From contig NZ_RKLR01000003.1 of NCBI RefSeq assembly GCF_019599465.1, positions 1 through 64,000 on the forward strand: a stretch of 64,000 nucleotides of DNA. The letters are read 5' to 3'. The stretch is from Haloarcula rubra (GTDB lineage Archaea > Halobacteriota > Halobacteria > Halobacteriales > Haloarculaceae). The translations under genes were made by a program, and so were the position numbers. The notes under the pieces are model-generated. The model did not search any database. It saw only the letters and a list, made by a program, of their open reading frames with translations, and was not told the DNA's origin. Positions 1 through 7,255 of the stretch are shown piece after piece (the stretch's first letter is position 1; every line of letters starts with the position of its first letter).

Positions 1-114
1 TCACCACCGCCGCTGTTGGAGCGGTTGATCGAAGATGCACAGAAGATCCATCAACAGCGACCGATCTTACAGGAGACGCTCGCTACCGCTACGCAACCGA
101 GGTGTGAGTCTTAG
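1..114 (+). CDS. C-terminal end of an unrecognised protein (cut by window edge)
   Basis: Frame 1 is open from the first base to a TAG at 112-114 and gives a 37-residue tail with a charged, helix-like segment (LLERLIEDAQKIHQQRP). I do not recognise the family. It is read in the same AT-richer stretch as the next genes, so it probably belongs to the same accessory element. The open frame is short, so it could also be chance. Confidence 0.3.
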   Translation, partial: SPPPLLERLIEDAQKIHQQRPILQETLATATQPRCES

Positions 115-429
115 CTAAAGACGAATGCCCATCCCACTGTCATTCTGTTTGTTCAGTTCCTCGTCAAGGAAGTCGGACAGGTCGTTCTGGAACTTGCTCT
201 CGTGCCCGTAGTTCTTTGCAGGCCGCCACGCTTCAACCAGTTCAATAACAGTTTGATACGTTTGGTTTCCGTTTCCAATCACAGCTACGTGTGTAGTGTG
301 AGAGATAATAAACATGGGGTGCGGGGCCGCAAATAACAGTTTCCAGCAGATAGTTTTAGGTAGGACACCGGAGGCGAGATCAGATATGGTAGACCGCTTA
401 ATCAAGATTTTAGTATTCACGACAGTCAC
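115..429 (-). CDS. Unrecognised accessory protein, possibly truncated at its C-terminus
   Basis: The frame encodes up to 104 residues from a GTG at 429. An internal ATG at 315 (MFIISHTTHVAV) is an equally plausible start and would give 66 residues. The C-terminal part (about residues 60-98: IELVEAWRPAKNYGHESKFQNDL) has the look of the N-terminal lead-in of restriction-endonuclease-like proteins in which a YQxDL-type segment is followed by a nuclease core with an IELK-like motif. No such core follows here, because the frame stops a few residues later. The region is less G+C-rich than the rest of the window. The family assignment is inference only. Confidence 0.4.
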   Translation of the reverse strand: MTVVNTKILIKRSTISDLASGVLPKTICWKLLFAAPHPMFIISHTTHVAVIGNGNQTYQTVIELVEAWRPAKNYGHESKFQNDLSDFLDEELNKQNDSGMGIRL

Positions 430-718
430 CGCAATTCTTTACCCCGGGATGATTTGGTTTTCAAATAACTTCCCGACAGCCTAATCGAGACCTTCGCTGT
501 GATTCCCTTGGGTGCCGCCTGCGTGACGGAGTAGTCGTCGTAGTGTTGATAGACTTCGGGTTCAGGGCGATGGAAGCACGATACCTGAAAAGTTCGATAT
601 TGACCTTGCTGAAACCCTCAAGTGATGATACGTATTATGAACTTCCCTGAATACACAGCACGTAGTCAGCAAGGTCTCATATTCTCGGAACCGGTTGATA
701 TATCAAGGCGGAAAGAAG

Positions 719-1465
719 ATGGGGAATCGTTTTTATCAATTTGGGACAAATGTGGTGGACAGAGAGCCTATGGAGGGCCAGCCCTATCGCCACATCCTGT
801 ATTATTCGCCGTCACACATTAAGCAACTCTTCGTCGACCGGATTGGGGAGGCAACTCAGGTGACGAAGGAAGAAGAAACCCAGAGGAGTCAGAAGTTGAT
901 GGCTGGATTGAAAGTGTTCCTCAAGAGTGGAGTTGAAGGGCAAAAGCAGGAGCGCAAGAACGTCATGAAATCAGTCAACCAAAGTGAGGAACACATACAG
1001 TCGAAAAAGGTGGTGAACGATTTGCTTCAGGATGACAGTATTCCACGTATCAAGGACTTAGATTTGGATAACATCTCTCCCCTTTACCGTTTTTCATGTG
1101 AATGCCAGTTTTTGTCAACGGAAACCGAGATGGGAGACTCGAAGATGGTTGAGGTCGTCGGGAAGGAAGGTGATTTTAAGTTCCGAGGTATTACATCACT
1201 GGAAAATTGGAGTTCGCTAAGTGACACGCTCTACGCGGTAAAAAATGAGATTCCATATCCGCTTGATGGAATCGTCCAACTCAAAAATATCAACAATCAA
1301 ATGATACGCGAAGATGAAGACGGTGGGAGGGCGCTTGAGCGTGCAGACTGTGATGTGAACTTTGTCTTCATCTCCCAGTCAGACCCAGACGAAGTTCAGA
1401 AATGGTGGAATCGGCGTGACCTGTTGGGTGAGTACTACGAAAAGCAAGCCCACAGTAAATCGTGA
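719..1465 (+). CDS. Unrecognised 248-aa accessory-region protein
   Basis: I start the gene at ATG 719, which has a purine-rich GGCGGAAAG just upstream; an in-frame TTG at 695 would add eight residues. The product opens with YRHILYYSPSHIKQLF, has a lysine-rich helical middle (about residues 60-110), then a beta-rich second half ending in WWNRRDLLGEYYE. The short hydrophobic strand followed by a long charged linker resembles the layout of DUF6414/DUF7019-type proteins, but I cannot confirm the match. Codon use is AT-rich and it is more lysine-rich than neighbouring chromosomal genes, which suggests transfer. No signal peptide or membrane segment is visible. Confidence 0.6.
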   Translation: MGNRFYQFGTNVVDREPMEGQPYRHILYYSPSHIKQLFVDRIGEATQVTKEEETQRSQKLMAGLKVFLKSGVEGQKQERKNVMKSVNQSEEHIQSKKVVNDLLQDDSIPRIKDLDLDNISPLYRFSCECQFLSTETEMGDSKMVEVVGKEGDFKFRGITSLENWSSLSDTLYAVKNEIPYPLDGIVQLKNINNQMIREDEDGGRALERADCDVNFVFISQSDPDEVQKWWNRRDLLGEYYEKQAHSKS

Positions 1466-1624
1466 TAAGGCGGACGCTCCCGAGTCTCACTCGTTCTCGG
1501 GTACATCGGCTCCAACATCGTTCATTCCTGTTACTGTGATGAACACCACGCTGTATGCGCTCTCTGTATTCGGCACACGATTCCTATCACACTCTGAGGA
1601 TTTCAGCAGAGCCGTAGAAGTCAA

Positions 1625-1813
1625 TTAGGAGAACAGCTCGGTCGCGTCCACGTCGCCGTTGTATGCTTGTTCTTCTTCCCATTCAATCTCTCCTTCAACG
1701 CGCCCGAGGATAGTGGAGGCGTGCGCTCGATCTTCATCATCGCGGTCGGGGTCGTCCATGATGTTCTGCATTTCGTGTTCGAGGAAGGCGAGAAGGCGTG
1801 GGTTTAGTTCCAT
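1625..1813 (-). CDS. Small acidic protein, 62 aa, function unknown
   Basis: The 62-residue product is strongly acidic and mostly helical (MELNPRLLAFLEHEM, then a DDPDRDDEDRAHAST linker and a Glu/Trp-rich helix). There are no cysteines and no membrane segment. It runs convergently with the upstream 248-aa gene and is the last gene before the tRNA-Gly fragment. I do not recognise it. The composition is typical of halophile cytosolic proteins, which supports it being translated. Confidence 0.45.
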   Translation of the reverse strand: MELNPRLLAFLEHEMQNIMDDPDRDDEDRAHASTILGRVEGEIEWEEEQAYNGDVDATELFS

Positions 1814-2040
1814 ATTTACACATGGCGTAATGGACTTATATTACTATCGAAACAAATCGAATAGAAATACTTGGGCATGGAGATTTCCCCGATTTTTGCA
1901 CTTAGGACTGGATTTGCATGAGGTCAAGCCCCCGGATCGACCAAAGCTTTATTACAGCTGTTTGGTGTAGATGTGGGTATTGCTGGAGAGTTAGGACGAA
2001 GGAGGAAGGCGTTGCCGCTAAAGCCGGTGAAAACCGGCTT

Positions 2041-2095
2041 TGTAGGACCTGAGCCTTCCAAGCTCATGGCCCGGGTTCAAATCCCGGCCGCCGCA
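2041..2095 (+). other. 3' half of tRNA-Gly(UCC): probable attachment site (att) at the end of an integrated element
   Basis: From 2050 the sequence folds as a perfect anticodon arm (stem TGAGC/GCTCA, loop CTTCCAA, anticodon TCC at 2057-2059), a perfect T arm (CCGGG/CCCGG, loop TTCAAAT, 2071-2087), an acceptor 3' strand CCGCCGC (2088-2094) and discriminator A2095. Upstream there is no partner for the acceptor strand (a GCGGCGG-like sequence) and no D stem matching GACC. Instead a GCCGGT-GAAA-ACCGGC hairpin (2023-2038) sits there. So only the 3' half of the gene is present, as expected where an archaeal integrase has recombined within a tRNA and left a copy of its 3' end. The AT-richer sequence to the left would be the element. 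Confidence 0.65.
2074..2095 (+). repeat. tRNA-Gly 3'-end repeat, copy 1
   Basis: These 22 bases (T loop to discriminator) recur without mismatch at 2204-2225. Copy 1 is part of the tRNA-Gly half-gene. Confidence 0.85.
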
Positions 2096-2203
2096 TCGTG
2101 CGAGGAACGAACGTGACGAGCGGATGCGAAACCCGGCGGTTTGAACCCTACGAGTCGCAGTGTGCGCAGCGAACGAAGTGAGCGAGCACGACCGTCTCGG
2201 TCC

Positions 2204-2225
2204 GGTTCAAATCCCGGCCGCCGCA
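2204..2225 (+). repeat. tRNA-Gly 3'-end repeat, copy 2
   Basis: Exact 22-base copy of 2074-2095, 130 bp downstream and without any anticodon arm. It is preceded by GAGCGAGC (2180-2187) and CGACCGT (2189-2195). The same two motifs, in the same order, precede the displaced tRNA-Arg 3' end at 5983. This looks like a remnant of an earlier integration or duplication at the same tRNA. Confidence 0.85.
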
Positions 2226-2571
2226 TTTCTTTCGCTGAGTGAACTCGACAGGGCAGCTCGAAGCACGCCAGAGGAACGAGTCTCGCTACCGCGAACACGT
2301 CCCGACCAGCGCAGTCTCCCCACGTGCTCGCGGTGTCGACGTCGAACTTTCTCGACGCCGCTGCCTATCGCAGATGGTGACGTGGGTGTACCCCGGGAAA
2401 GCTTTATTACCCCGCCAGACAAATTTTTACGTGAAGACAGAAGGCGCAATTAAATCGCCAACTTCTTCTATCAGTTCCTCGTTCGGACAGTAGCGGGTGT
2501 CGTCAGTCGTCTCTCCGGCGACGTCGAACGCTGTCGCCGGCCCGCACCACGCCACCTGTCAGTGTCCATTC
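2226..2571. other. Intergenic stretch without a convincing gene
   Basis: No frame here has convincing protein-like composition. There is an AT-rich patch (ATTAAAT near 2450) that could be the promoter of the next gene. An in-frame GTG at 2497 could extend the next gene upstream by 25 residues. Confidence 0.5.
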
Positions 2572-3081
2572 ATGACTGCATCCGACTCACGACCCGCGTC
2601 CGGTCCCGGCCCGATTTACGACCCAGAATCGTTGCGTGACAGCGACGACGTGCCGTTCCACGAGGACACGGAGACCGTCGACGAGACTACACTCGACCGA
2701 CTCGAAGCGATGGACGACATGGCACCGGTCGGTGTCACCGACGAGGACGACGAGACGCTGGTGATGCAGGTCACCGAGACCTGCGACTGGAAGATTCCGG
2801 CCGCGAGCGTCGGCCCCGACGACGACTTCGCGGCGACCGCGCGGCGGTGGGTCGAGACGAACGCCGGCGTCGCCGTCGAACTCACCGCCGTCGAGGGCGT
2901 CTGGCGCTTCGAAGCGCGGAGCGCCGACAGCGACCGGACGGCGGAGCGCTACTTCGTCGTCTTCGCGGCGTCGCCGGCCGAGTCACGAAACGCGGACGGT
3001 GAGGCGGTGGATATTGGATGGTTCACCGACCTGCCGGCCGACGCCGTCGCGGTGCCGGGCACCGACCTGTTCTTCGACTGA
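2572..3081 (+). CDS. Haloarchaeal NUDIX-like/hypothetical acidic protein
   Basis: I start at ATG 2572 (MTASDSRPASGPGPIYDPESL), giving 169 residues; a GTG at 2497 would add 25 less typical residues. The N-terminal 60 residues are acidic and probably disordered. The remainder (about 75-169) has strand-helix-strand composition (WKIPAASVGPDDDF, WRFEARSADSDRTAERYFVVFAAS) reminiscent of the first half of a NUDIX fold. I see no complete NUDIX box (GX5EX7REUXEEXGU), so hydrolase activity cannot be inferred. It is likely a conserved haloarchaeal protein of unknown role. Confidence 0.75.
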   Translation: MTASDSRPASGPGPIYDPESLRDSDDVPFHEDTETVDETTLDRLEAMDDMAPVGVTDEDDETLVMQVTETCDWKIPAASVGPDDDFAATARRWVETNAGVAVELTAVEGVWRFEARSADSDRTAERYFVVFAASPAESRNADGEAVDIGWFTDLPADAVAVPGTDLFFD

Positions 3082-3136
3082 GCGGCCGCTGTTCGTCGTT
3101 TCCGTCGCGACACGCCCGTAGAAACGCCAGCGTCGG

Positions 3137-3550
3137 TCAGGGTTCGACGCGCTCCCAGGTGTCGGAGGTGAGGGTCGCGTCGGGATTCTCCGGGAGGGAG
3201 ACGGTCAGTCTGTCGCCCGTCTCGACGCAGACGAGGTCGACCTGATTCCGCTCGCTGTGGTTGCGGGTGGGGTACGTAAACGGGCGGTCGCGTTCGGGGA
3301 AATCGCCGACACGAGGACACTCGGGCGGTTCGACGGCGCGGTCGGCGAGGCCGTCGATGTGGACTCGGGACTGCGGCCGGTCGCCCCCGCGGTCGTCACC
3401 CACCGAGAGCAGTCGGTCCGCACCCGGGAGACGCCGGATGAACTCACGGGCCCGAACGCGAAACCGCTGGACGAGGCCGGGAGCGTCCTGCACCGCTGGG
3501 GACGCTCCGGGGTCGTCACCCCGTGGCTCGTCCATGGGTGTGAGACTCAT
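3137..3550 (-). CDS. Haloarchaeal hypothetical protein, 137 aa
   Basis: The N-terminal half is basic and Arg/Pro-rich, including an amphipathic VQRFRVRAREFIRRL segment. The C-terminal part is a short beta-rich domain (DLVCVETGDRLTVSLPENPDATLTS). The second Met (MDEPRGDDPG) is an alternative start. The reverse frame over 3257-3562 is also open but has shadow-like composition. I do not recognise a family, and there are no metal-binding clusters or membrane helices. Confidence 0.6.
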   Translation of the reverse strand: MSLTPMDEPRGDDPGASPAVQDAPGLVQRFRVRAREFIRRLPGADRLLSVGDDRGGDRPQSRVHIDGLADRAVEPPECPRVGDFPERDRPFTYPTRNHSERNQVDLVCVETGDRLTVSLPENPDATLTSDTWERVEP

Positions 3551-3607
3551 ACGCAGGGGTAGGGTGGCGGGCTACAAAACGGTTGTGTCAGGGACAGGTT
3601 CCGAGTC

Positions 3608-4423
3608 TCAGAGTTCGATTCGCTCGACGATTTGGTTCCCCTCCTCGCGGGAGTTGAGCGCGACGATGCGGATGTGTTCTTCGAGACCGGAGTCGTTCAA
3701 CTTCGCCTTCAACAGGTTGTCGACCTGATAGACGCCGGCGGCGTTGTTCATCTCGATTTCGACGAGCACGGGGTAGTCCTCGCCACTGCTGAGTGTCACC
3801 GTCTCGATGGCCTGACTGGAGACGGTGTTGATGCCCCGGCCGCCCCGTTCGTAGGGGATGCGCGAGCGGCCACGCTCCATGTCCAGTGCGTCGGCGACCC
3901 TGACGACGCCGGCCTCCAGCGTCAGCGGACTCTCCTCGGTGTGGTGACAGAGGATGGCGTGGAGCACCTCGCCTTTCATCCGGACCTGTTCGTTCACGTC
4001 GTAGAACTCCGCGAGGAGTCTGTCCAGCAGGTCGGCCGCGAGCGGGATGGAGTAGTAGGGGTGTTCGTCCCGGTGGACGACGTGCCCGATGTCGTGGAGC
4101 GTCGCCGCGAGGGCGACGATGACGGCCTCGTCCGCCTCTTCGAGGCCGTCGTGGTCGGCGGCGCCGTTGAACTCGACGCCGCCCCGCTTCAGGAGGTCGT
4201 ACAGACACAGCGCCCGGTTGCGGACGATGTCGATGTGTTTCTTCCCGTGGTCGTTGTACCGCTTGCGCGTGACCGGGTTCACGTTCTGCGCGTCGAGATA
4301 CGCCTGCACCTCGTCGTCGGTCGCCAACTGGTCGAGGACGGCGTTGACCCGTTCGTCCGGAAACGCGTGGTCCCGGTCGGGGTCGTAGATACGGCCGGCC
4401 TCTGGAGTCTCCTGTTCACTCAT
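3608..4423 (-). CDS. HD-domain metal-dependent phosphohydrolase
   Basis: The start is ATG 4423 (MSEQETPEAGRIYDPDRDHAF), giving 271 residues. HD-superfamily signatures are visible: NDHGKKH (H59/H63), the HD doublet H110-D111 within ATLHDIGHVVH, and a later HAILCHHTEE segment. These are the usual divalent-metal ligands of HD phosphohydrolases acting on nucleotides or phosphoesters. The C-terminal third (about 195-271) is a separate alpha/beta module with EIEMNNAAGVYQV. It stands alone, downstream of and co-directional with the peroxiredoxin gene. The substrate is unknown. Confidence 0.85.
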   Translation of the reverse strand: MSEQETPEAGRIYDPDRDHAFPDERVNAVLDQLATDDEVQAYLDAQNVNPVTRKRYNDHGKKHIDIVRNRALCLYDLLKRGGVEFNGAADHDGLEEADEAVIVALAATLHDIGHVVHRDEHPYYSIPLAADLLDRLLAEFYDVNEQVRMKGEVLHAILCHHTEESPLTLEAGVVRVADALDMERGRSRIPYERGGRGINTVSSQAIETVTLSSGEDYPVLVEIEMNNAAGVYQVDNLLKAKLNDSGLEEHIRIVALNSREEGNQIVERIEL

Positions 4424-4470
4424 GCGTAGACCAACTAGCGCCAGCGAGAAAAAGCCCGCCCTCCGGTCTC

Positions 4471-4944
4471 TCAGGCCGCCCGAACCGCATCGAGGACGTC
4501 GTCGTAGTTCGGTTCGACGCCGGGGTCGTCGGTCGCCCACGCGTACGTCACTTGCCGGTCGGCGTCGACGACGAACACGGACCGTTTCGCCAGGTCGTAG
4601 ACGCCCAGTCCATCGAAGTCCATCGAGACGCCGTACGCGTCGATTATCGTCCGTCTGGTGTCGCTGAGGAGGGCGAAATCGAGGCCGATTTGGTCGCGGA
4701 AGGCGTTCTGGGCGAACGGCGTGTCGATGCTGACACCGTAGACCGTCGCGTCCGCCGCACCCAGTTCGGGCTGGCGTTCGTCGAACGCCTCCAGTTCGTC
4801 ACTGCAGACGCTCGTGAACGCGCCGGGGAAGAACGCGAGGACGACCGGGCCGTCGGCGACTGCGTCCGAGAGCGAGAGTTCGCCGATGCCACCGTCGGCG
4901 AGCGGCGCGGTGAACTCGGGTGCAACCTCACCCACTGTAATCAT
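4471..4944 (-). CDS. Peroxiredoxin (1-Cys type, AhpE/Bcp-like)
   Basis: The 157-residue thioredoxin-fold protein has the peroxidatic motif PGAFTSVCSDEL, with Cys47 the only cysteine in the protein. It therefore lacks a resolving cysteine and would need an external thiol to be recycled. The Pro-Thr-Cys environment and the GVSIDTPFAQNAF segment are typical of AhpC/TSA-family redoxins that reduce hydroperoxides in the cytoplasm. The HD-domain gene follows on the same strand after about 47 bp. Confidence 0.92.
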   Translation of the reverse strand: MITVGEVAPEFTAPLADGGIGELSLSDAVADGPVVLAFFPGAFTSVCSDELEAFDERQPELGAADATVYGVSIDTPFAQNAFRDQIGLDFALLSDTRRTIIDAYGVSMDFDGLGVYDLAKRSVFVVDADRQVTYAWATDDPGVEPNYDDVLDAVRAA

Positions 4945-5081
4945 GGCCGTGGCTTTCGGCTCCTGTCTGAAATCCCTTGTGACAGTTCTCCCGGTCTCGG
5001 TGTCGCTACGAACGATTCTCCGACGTCTATCCTCTCTGGCGGAGGGGTCGTTTTAACATCTGGGGGTCCCTCGACTCGGAC

Positions 5082-5318
5082 ATGCCCGACACGATGGAGG
5101 TCTACACCGGCATCGAAGTGACGGTCGAACACGTCGACTCGCTCCCTTCCGGCGGCGCTCGCTTCGACATCACCGCCGAGGACGGGCGGAAGTGGCGTAT
5201 CGACCTGACCCGCGACGGCGAGACGGAGGTCGTGACGACGTGGCGCGACGGCACTCTCGCCGACCTCTCCGTCCCCGAGTGGTTAGACGACGTTACGGCA
5301 CGCTTAGCCCAACAGTAG
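5082..5318 (+). CDS. Small haloarchaeal protein, 78 aa
   Basis: The compact 78-residue protein has alternating beta strands (MEVYTGIEVTVEHVDS, ARFDITAEDGRKWRIDL, ETEVVTTWRDG) and a C-terminal amphipathic helix (VPEWLDDVTARLAQQ). There are no cysteines and no membrane segment. The family is not recognised, though the ORF has normal haloarchaeal codon use. It sits between the divergent peroxiredoxin and tatA. Confidence 0.7.
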   Translation: MPDTMEVYTGIEVTVEHVDSLPSGGARFDITAEDGRKWRIDLTRDGETEVVTTWRDGTLADLSVPEWLDDVTARLAQQ

Positions 5319-5434
5319 GTTCTCACTCGTCGGCCACCTGTTGTCCAGTCGGTGTCGGCGTCGGAGCGAATTCCGTGCTCGAAGCGTGAAAAGGCCTATA
5401 CCGCGGTATCACGCGACGACGACGAGCAAAAAGA

Positions 5435-5442
5435 CTATAATA
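5435..5442 (+). promoter_or_regulatory. TATA element of tatA
   Basis: CTATAATA lies about 25 bp before the ATG at 5467, the spacing of a leaderless or near-leaderless haloarchaeal transcript. It is flanked by an A-rich tract (5428-5433). Confidence 0.5.
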
Positions 5443-5466
5443 GCAACCACGTAAACTTCGGTTACA

Positions 5467-5757
5467 ATGTCAGGGACATTCGTACCACTGTTCCCGGGGA
5501 TGCCGGGCACGACGGAGATGATGGTCATCCTCCTCATCGCCGTCCTCCTCTTCGGGGCGAACAAGATTCCGAAACTCGCACGCTCGACCGGCGAGGCGAT
5601 GGGTGAGTTCCAGAAGGGCCGTACAGAAGTCGAGCAGGAACTCGAGGAGATGAAAGAGGGCGGTAGCGACACGGCTACCGAGGAGACGGCCGACACCACC
5701 ACGGAGACGTCGACCACCGAGGAGACGTCGAGCGAATCGAGCAAGTCGAGCAACTAA
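5467..5757 (+). CDS. tatA: Twin-arginine translocase subunit TatA
   Basis: The 96-residue protein has a short N-terminal region, one hydrophobic helix (TEMMVILLIAVLLFGANKIPKL), the conserved F-G hinge, an amphipathic helix (ARSTGEAMGEFQKGR), and a long acidic Thr/Ser/Glu tail typical of haloarchaea. TatA oligomerises in the membrane to form the pore for folded proteins. The nearby halocyanins and sugar dehydrogenase carry Tat lipoprotein signals and are probable substrates, but tatA stands alone here with no tatC in the window. Confidence 0.95.
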   Translation: MSGTFVPLFPGMPGTTEMMVILLIAVLLFGANKIPKLARSTGEAMGEFQKGRTEVEQELEEMKEGGSDTATEETADTTTETSTTEETSSESSKSSN

Positions 5758-5822
5758 GCCCCGGATTTTCCTCTCTCGTCCGAACGAAACCGTTTTCCAG
5801 CAGTCTCGCCACCCTCCCGGCA

Positions 5823-5896
5823 GGGCGTGTGGCCTAGTGGACGAGGGCGAGGGGTTCCTAACCCCTAGAGCGCGGGTTCGAATCCCGCCACGCCCG
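5823..5896 (+). tRNA. tRNA-Arg (CCU)
   Basis: A complete cloverleaf can be drawn: acceptor GGGCGTG (5823-5829) with CACGCCC (5889-5895), D stem GCCT/GGGC, anticodon stem AGGGG/CCCCT with loop TTCCTAA (anticodon CCT at 5857-5859), and T stem GCGGG/CCCGC with loop TTCGAAT. The discriminator is G5896. No CCA is encoded and there is no intron. It is followed by two displaced copies of its own 3' end. Confidence 0.97.
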
Positions 5897-5982
5897 TGCA
5901 GGGAGACGGTGAGCGACGCGAACCGGTAAACGGAATTCGAATCAGAGAGGGCGCGCACAGCGGAGCGAGCGCGTCCGACCGT

Positions 5983-6004
5983 GGTTCGAATCCCGCCACG
6001 CCCG
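5983..6004 (+). repeat. Displaced tRNA-Arg 3'-end copy 1
   Basis: These bases repeat the T loop through acceptor of the tRNA-Arg gene (5875-5896) about 108 bp downstream. GAGCGAGC (5963-5970) and CGACCGT (5976-5982) lie immediately before it, as before the displaced tRNA-Gly copy at 2204. Confidence 0.85.
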
Positions 6005-6063
6005 CTCACTCGCTGCGCTCGGTCGCGGTCGTGGCGAACATCGCGGAACCTTCGGTTCCGCTC

Positions 6064-6082
6064 AATCCCGCCACGCCCGTGC
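6064..6082 (+). repeat. Displaced tRNA-Arg 3'-end copy 2
   Basis: A 19-base match to the end of the tRNA-Arg T loop, the acceptor strand and the bases that follow it (5881-5899), 75 bp after copy 1. The spacer before it carries CACTCGCTGCGCTCGGTCG, the opposite orientation of the GAGCGAGC-type motif, and a small GGAACC/GGTTCC inverted repeat. Confidence 0.8.
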
Positions 6083-6150
6083 TCGGGCGACCGAACGAGG
6101 AGCACGCATGGCCGGCGGGGCGACGCGGTCGGGAGCGCCGTCGGCGACGG

Positions 6151-7032
6151 TTACTCGACGACGACGGCGCCGCGCATCCCGAGTGCCTCGTGGGGTAGAC
6201 AGGCGTAGCGGTACTGTCCCGGGTCGTCGAACGTGTGCTCGAAGGTCGTGCCGGCGTCGCTCGCCACGTCGCCCGAACTGACGTCGGCCTCCTCGAACAC
6301 CACGTTGTGAGCGCCGCCGTCCCCGGTCCACTCCCAGCGGACGGTCGACCCGCGGGCGATCTTCACGAGGGGCGGGTCGAAGGCGAAGGCGCCGCCGTTG
6401 CCCTCGGCGCCGACGGTGACCACCGCGGTATCACTGCCGGTCCGGTCGACCACGGTGCCGTCGAAGTTGCTGGCGTGGGACAGCCACTGGTCGACCTTCG
6501 GGTAGCCCGTCGACGGCGGCTCCCGGACGACAACGGCCCCTTTCATCCCGTCGTCGCGGCGCGGTTCCGAGACGTAGGGGTAGGTCCCGGGCTCCTCGAA
6601 GAGGTACTGGTAGCAGGTCCCGGACTGGGCGTTGGTGCGGCCGCTGTCGAAGGTGCCGTCGAGGGCGACGACGTTGTGCTGGCCGCCGTGGCCGGTCCAG
6701 TCCCACCGGACCTTCGTCATCGGGACGACCTCGACGACCGGCGGGGCGAACGCGAGGCCGTCGTCGGTCGGCTCACCGACCCAGACGGACGGTCGGGAGC
6801 CGGCGCCGTACCGGTGGGGCTCACCGTCGTAGCCGTTGGCGTCTACGAGCCACTCCCCGAGCGAGTCCGGGGGCGTCAGTTCGGCCGTCTCGGTCGACTC
6901 TGTGGATCCTCCGTCGGACGCGTCGCCGACGGCCTGTGACGTCTCGCCGGTCGAGAGACACCCGGCCGTGGCGGCGAGTCCTGTCAGTGCTGTGCTCGCG
7001 AGGAACTGTCTACGGGTGGAGGGCGGTTCCAT
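6151..7032 (-). CDS. Two-domain halocyanin (type 1 copper lipoprotein), first domain degenerate
   Basis: The start is ATG 7032, giving 293 residues. It begins with a Tat motif (TRRQF) and lipobox (TAGC, Cys25), so it should be an exported lipid-anchored protein. There are two plastocyanin/halocyanin domains. Domain 2 (about 180-293) keeps the copper ligands His (AHNVV), Cys278, His281 and Met286. Domain 1 (about 75-170) keeps H119 and M163, but the Cys and second His positions are Ser155 and Arg158 (YVSEPRRDDGM), so it should not bind type 1 copper. The likely role is electron carriage at the outer membrane face. It is paired with a single-domain halocyanin at 7942-8502, with a small regulator pair in between. 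Confidence 0.93.
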   Translation of the reverse strand: MEPPSTRRQFLASTALTGLAATAGCLSTGETSQAVGDASDGGSTESTETAELTPPDSLGEWLVDANGYDGEPHRYGAGSRPSVWVGEPTDDGLAFAPPVVEVVPMTKVRWDWTGHGGQHNVVALDGTFDSGRTNAQSGTCYQYLFEEPGTYPYVSEPRRDDGMKGAVVVREPPSTGYPKVDQWLSHASNFDGTVVDRTGSDTAVVTVGAEGNGGAFAFDPPLVKIARGSTVRWEWTGDGGAHNVVFEEADVSSGDVASDAGTTFEHTFDDPGQYRYACLPHEALGMRGAVVVE

Positions 7033-7243
7033 TGCATCTCCCGCTACGCGGAGACGGCCCGAAAACCGTGCACGTGCTTTCCAGAATCTGGAAATCAGCG
7101 GACGCCCTTTATCTGACGGTCGTTTATCAACGCCCGGAGAGCTGCCACCGACCCGACCGTCACGTTGAAAGCCGCTCCGTGGGAAATCCACCGAGAGTCG
7201 CCGTCCAGACACCGAACGTGTCACCCTACCCGCCGTCGCCCAC

Positions 7244-7250
7244 AGGAGGT
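7244..7250 (+). promoter_or_regulatory. Strong Shine-Dalgarno before the GTG start at 7256
   Basis: AGGAGGT ends five bases before GTG 7256, so this GTG is the start of the regulator gene. Such a full ribosome binding site is unusual in this mostly leaderless window. Confidence 0.7.
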
Positions 7251-7255
7251 CCCCC

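Noticed and set aside
1479-1501. CCCGAG/CTCGGG inverted repeat as a terminator
   Set aside because: The stem is only six bases and no T-tract follows on either strand.
2005-2095. A complete tRNA-Gly gene
   Set aside because: The 3' half is perfect, but no 5' strand pairs with CCGCCGC and no D stem matches GACC. The bases there form a GNRA-loop hairpin instead.
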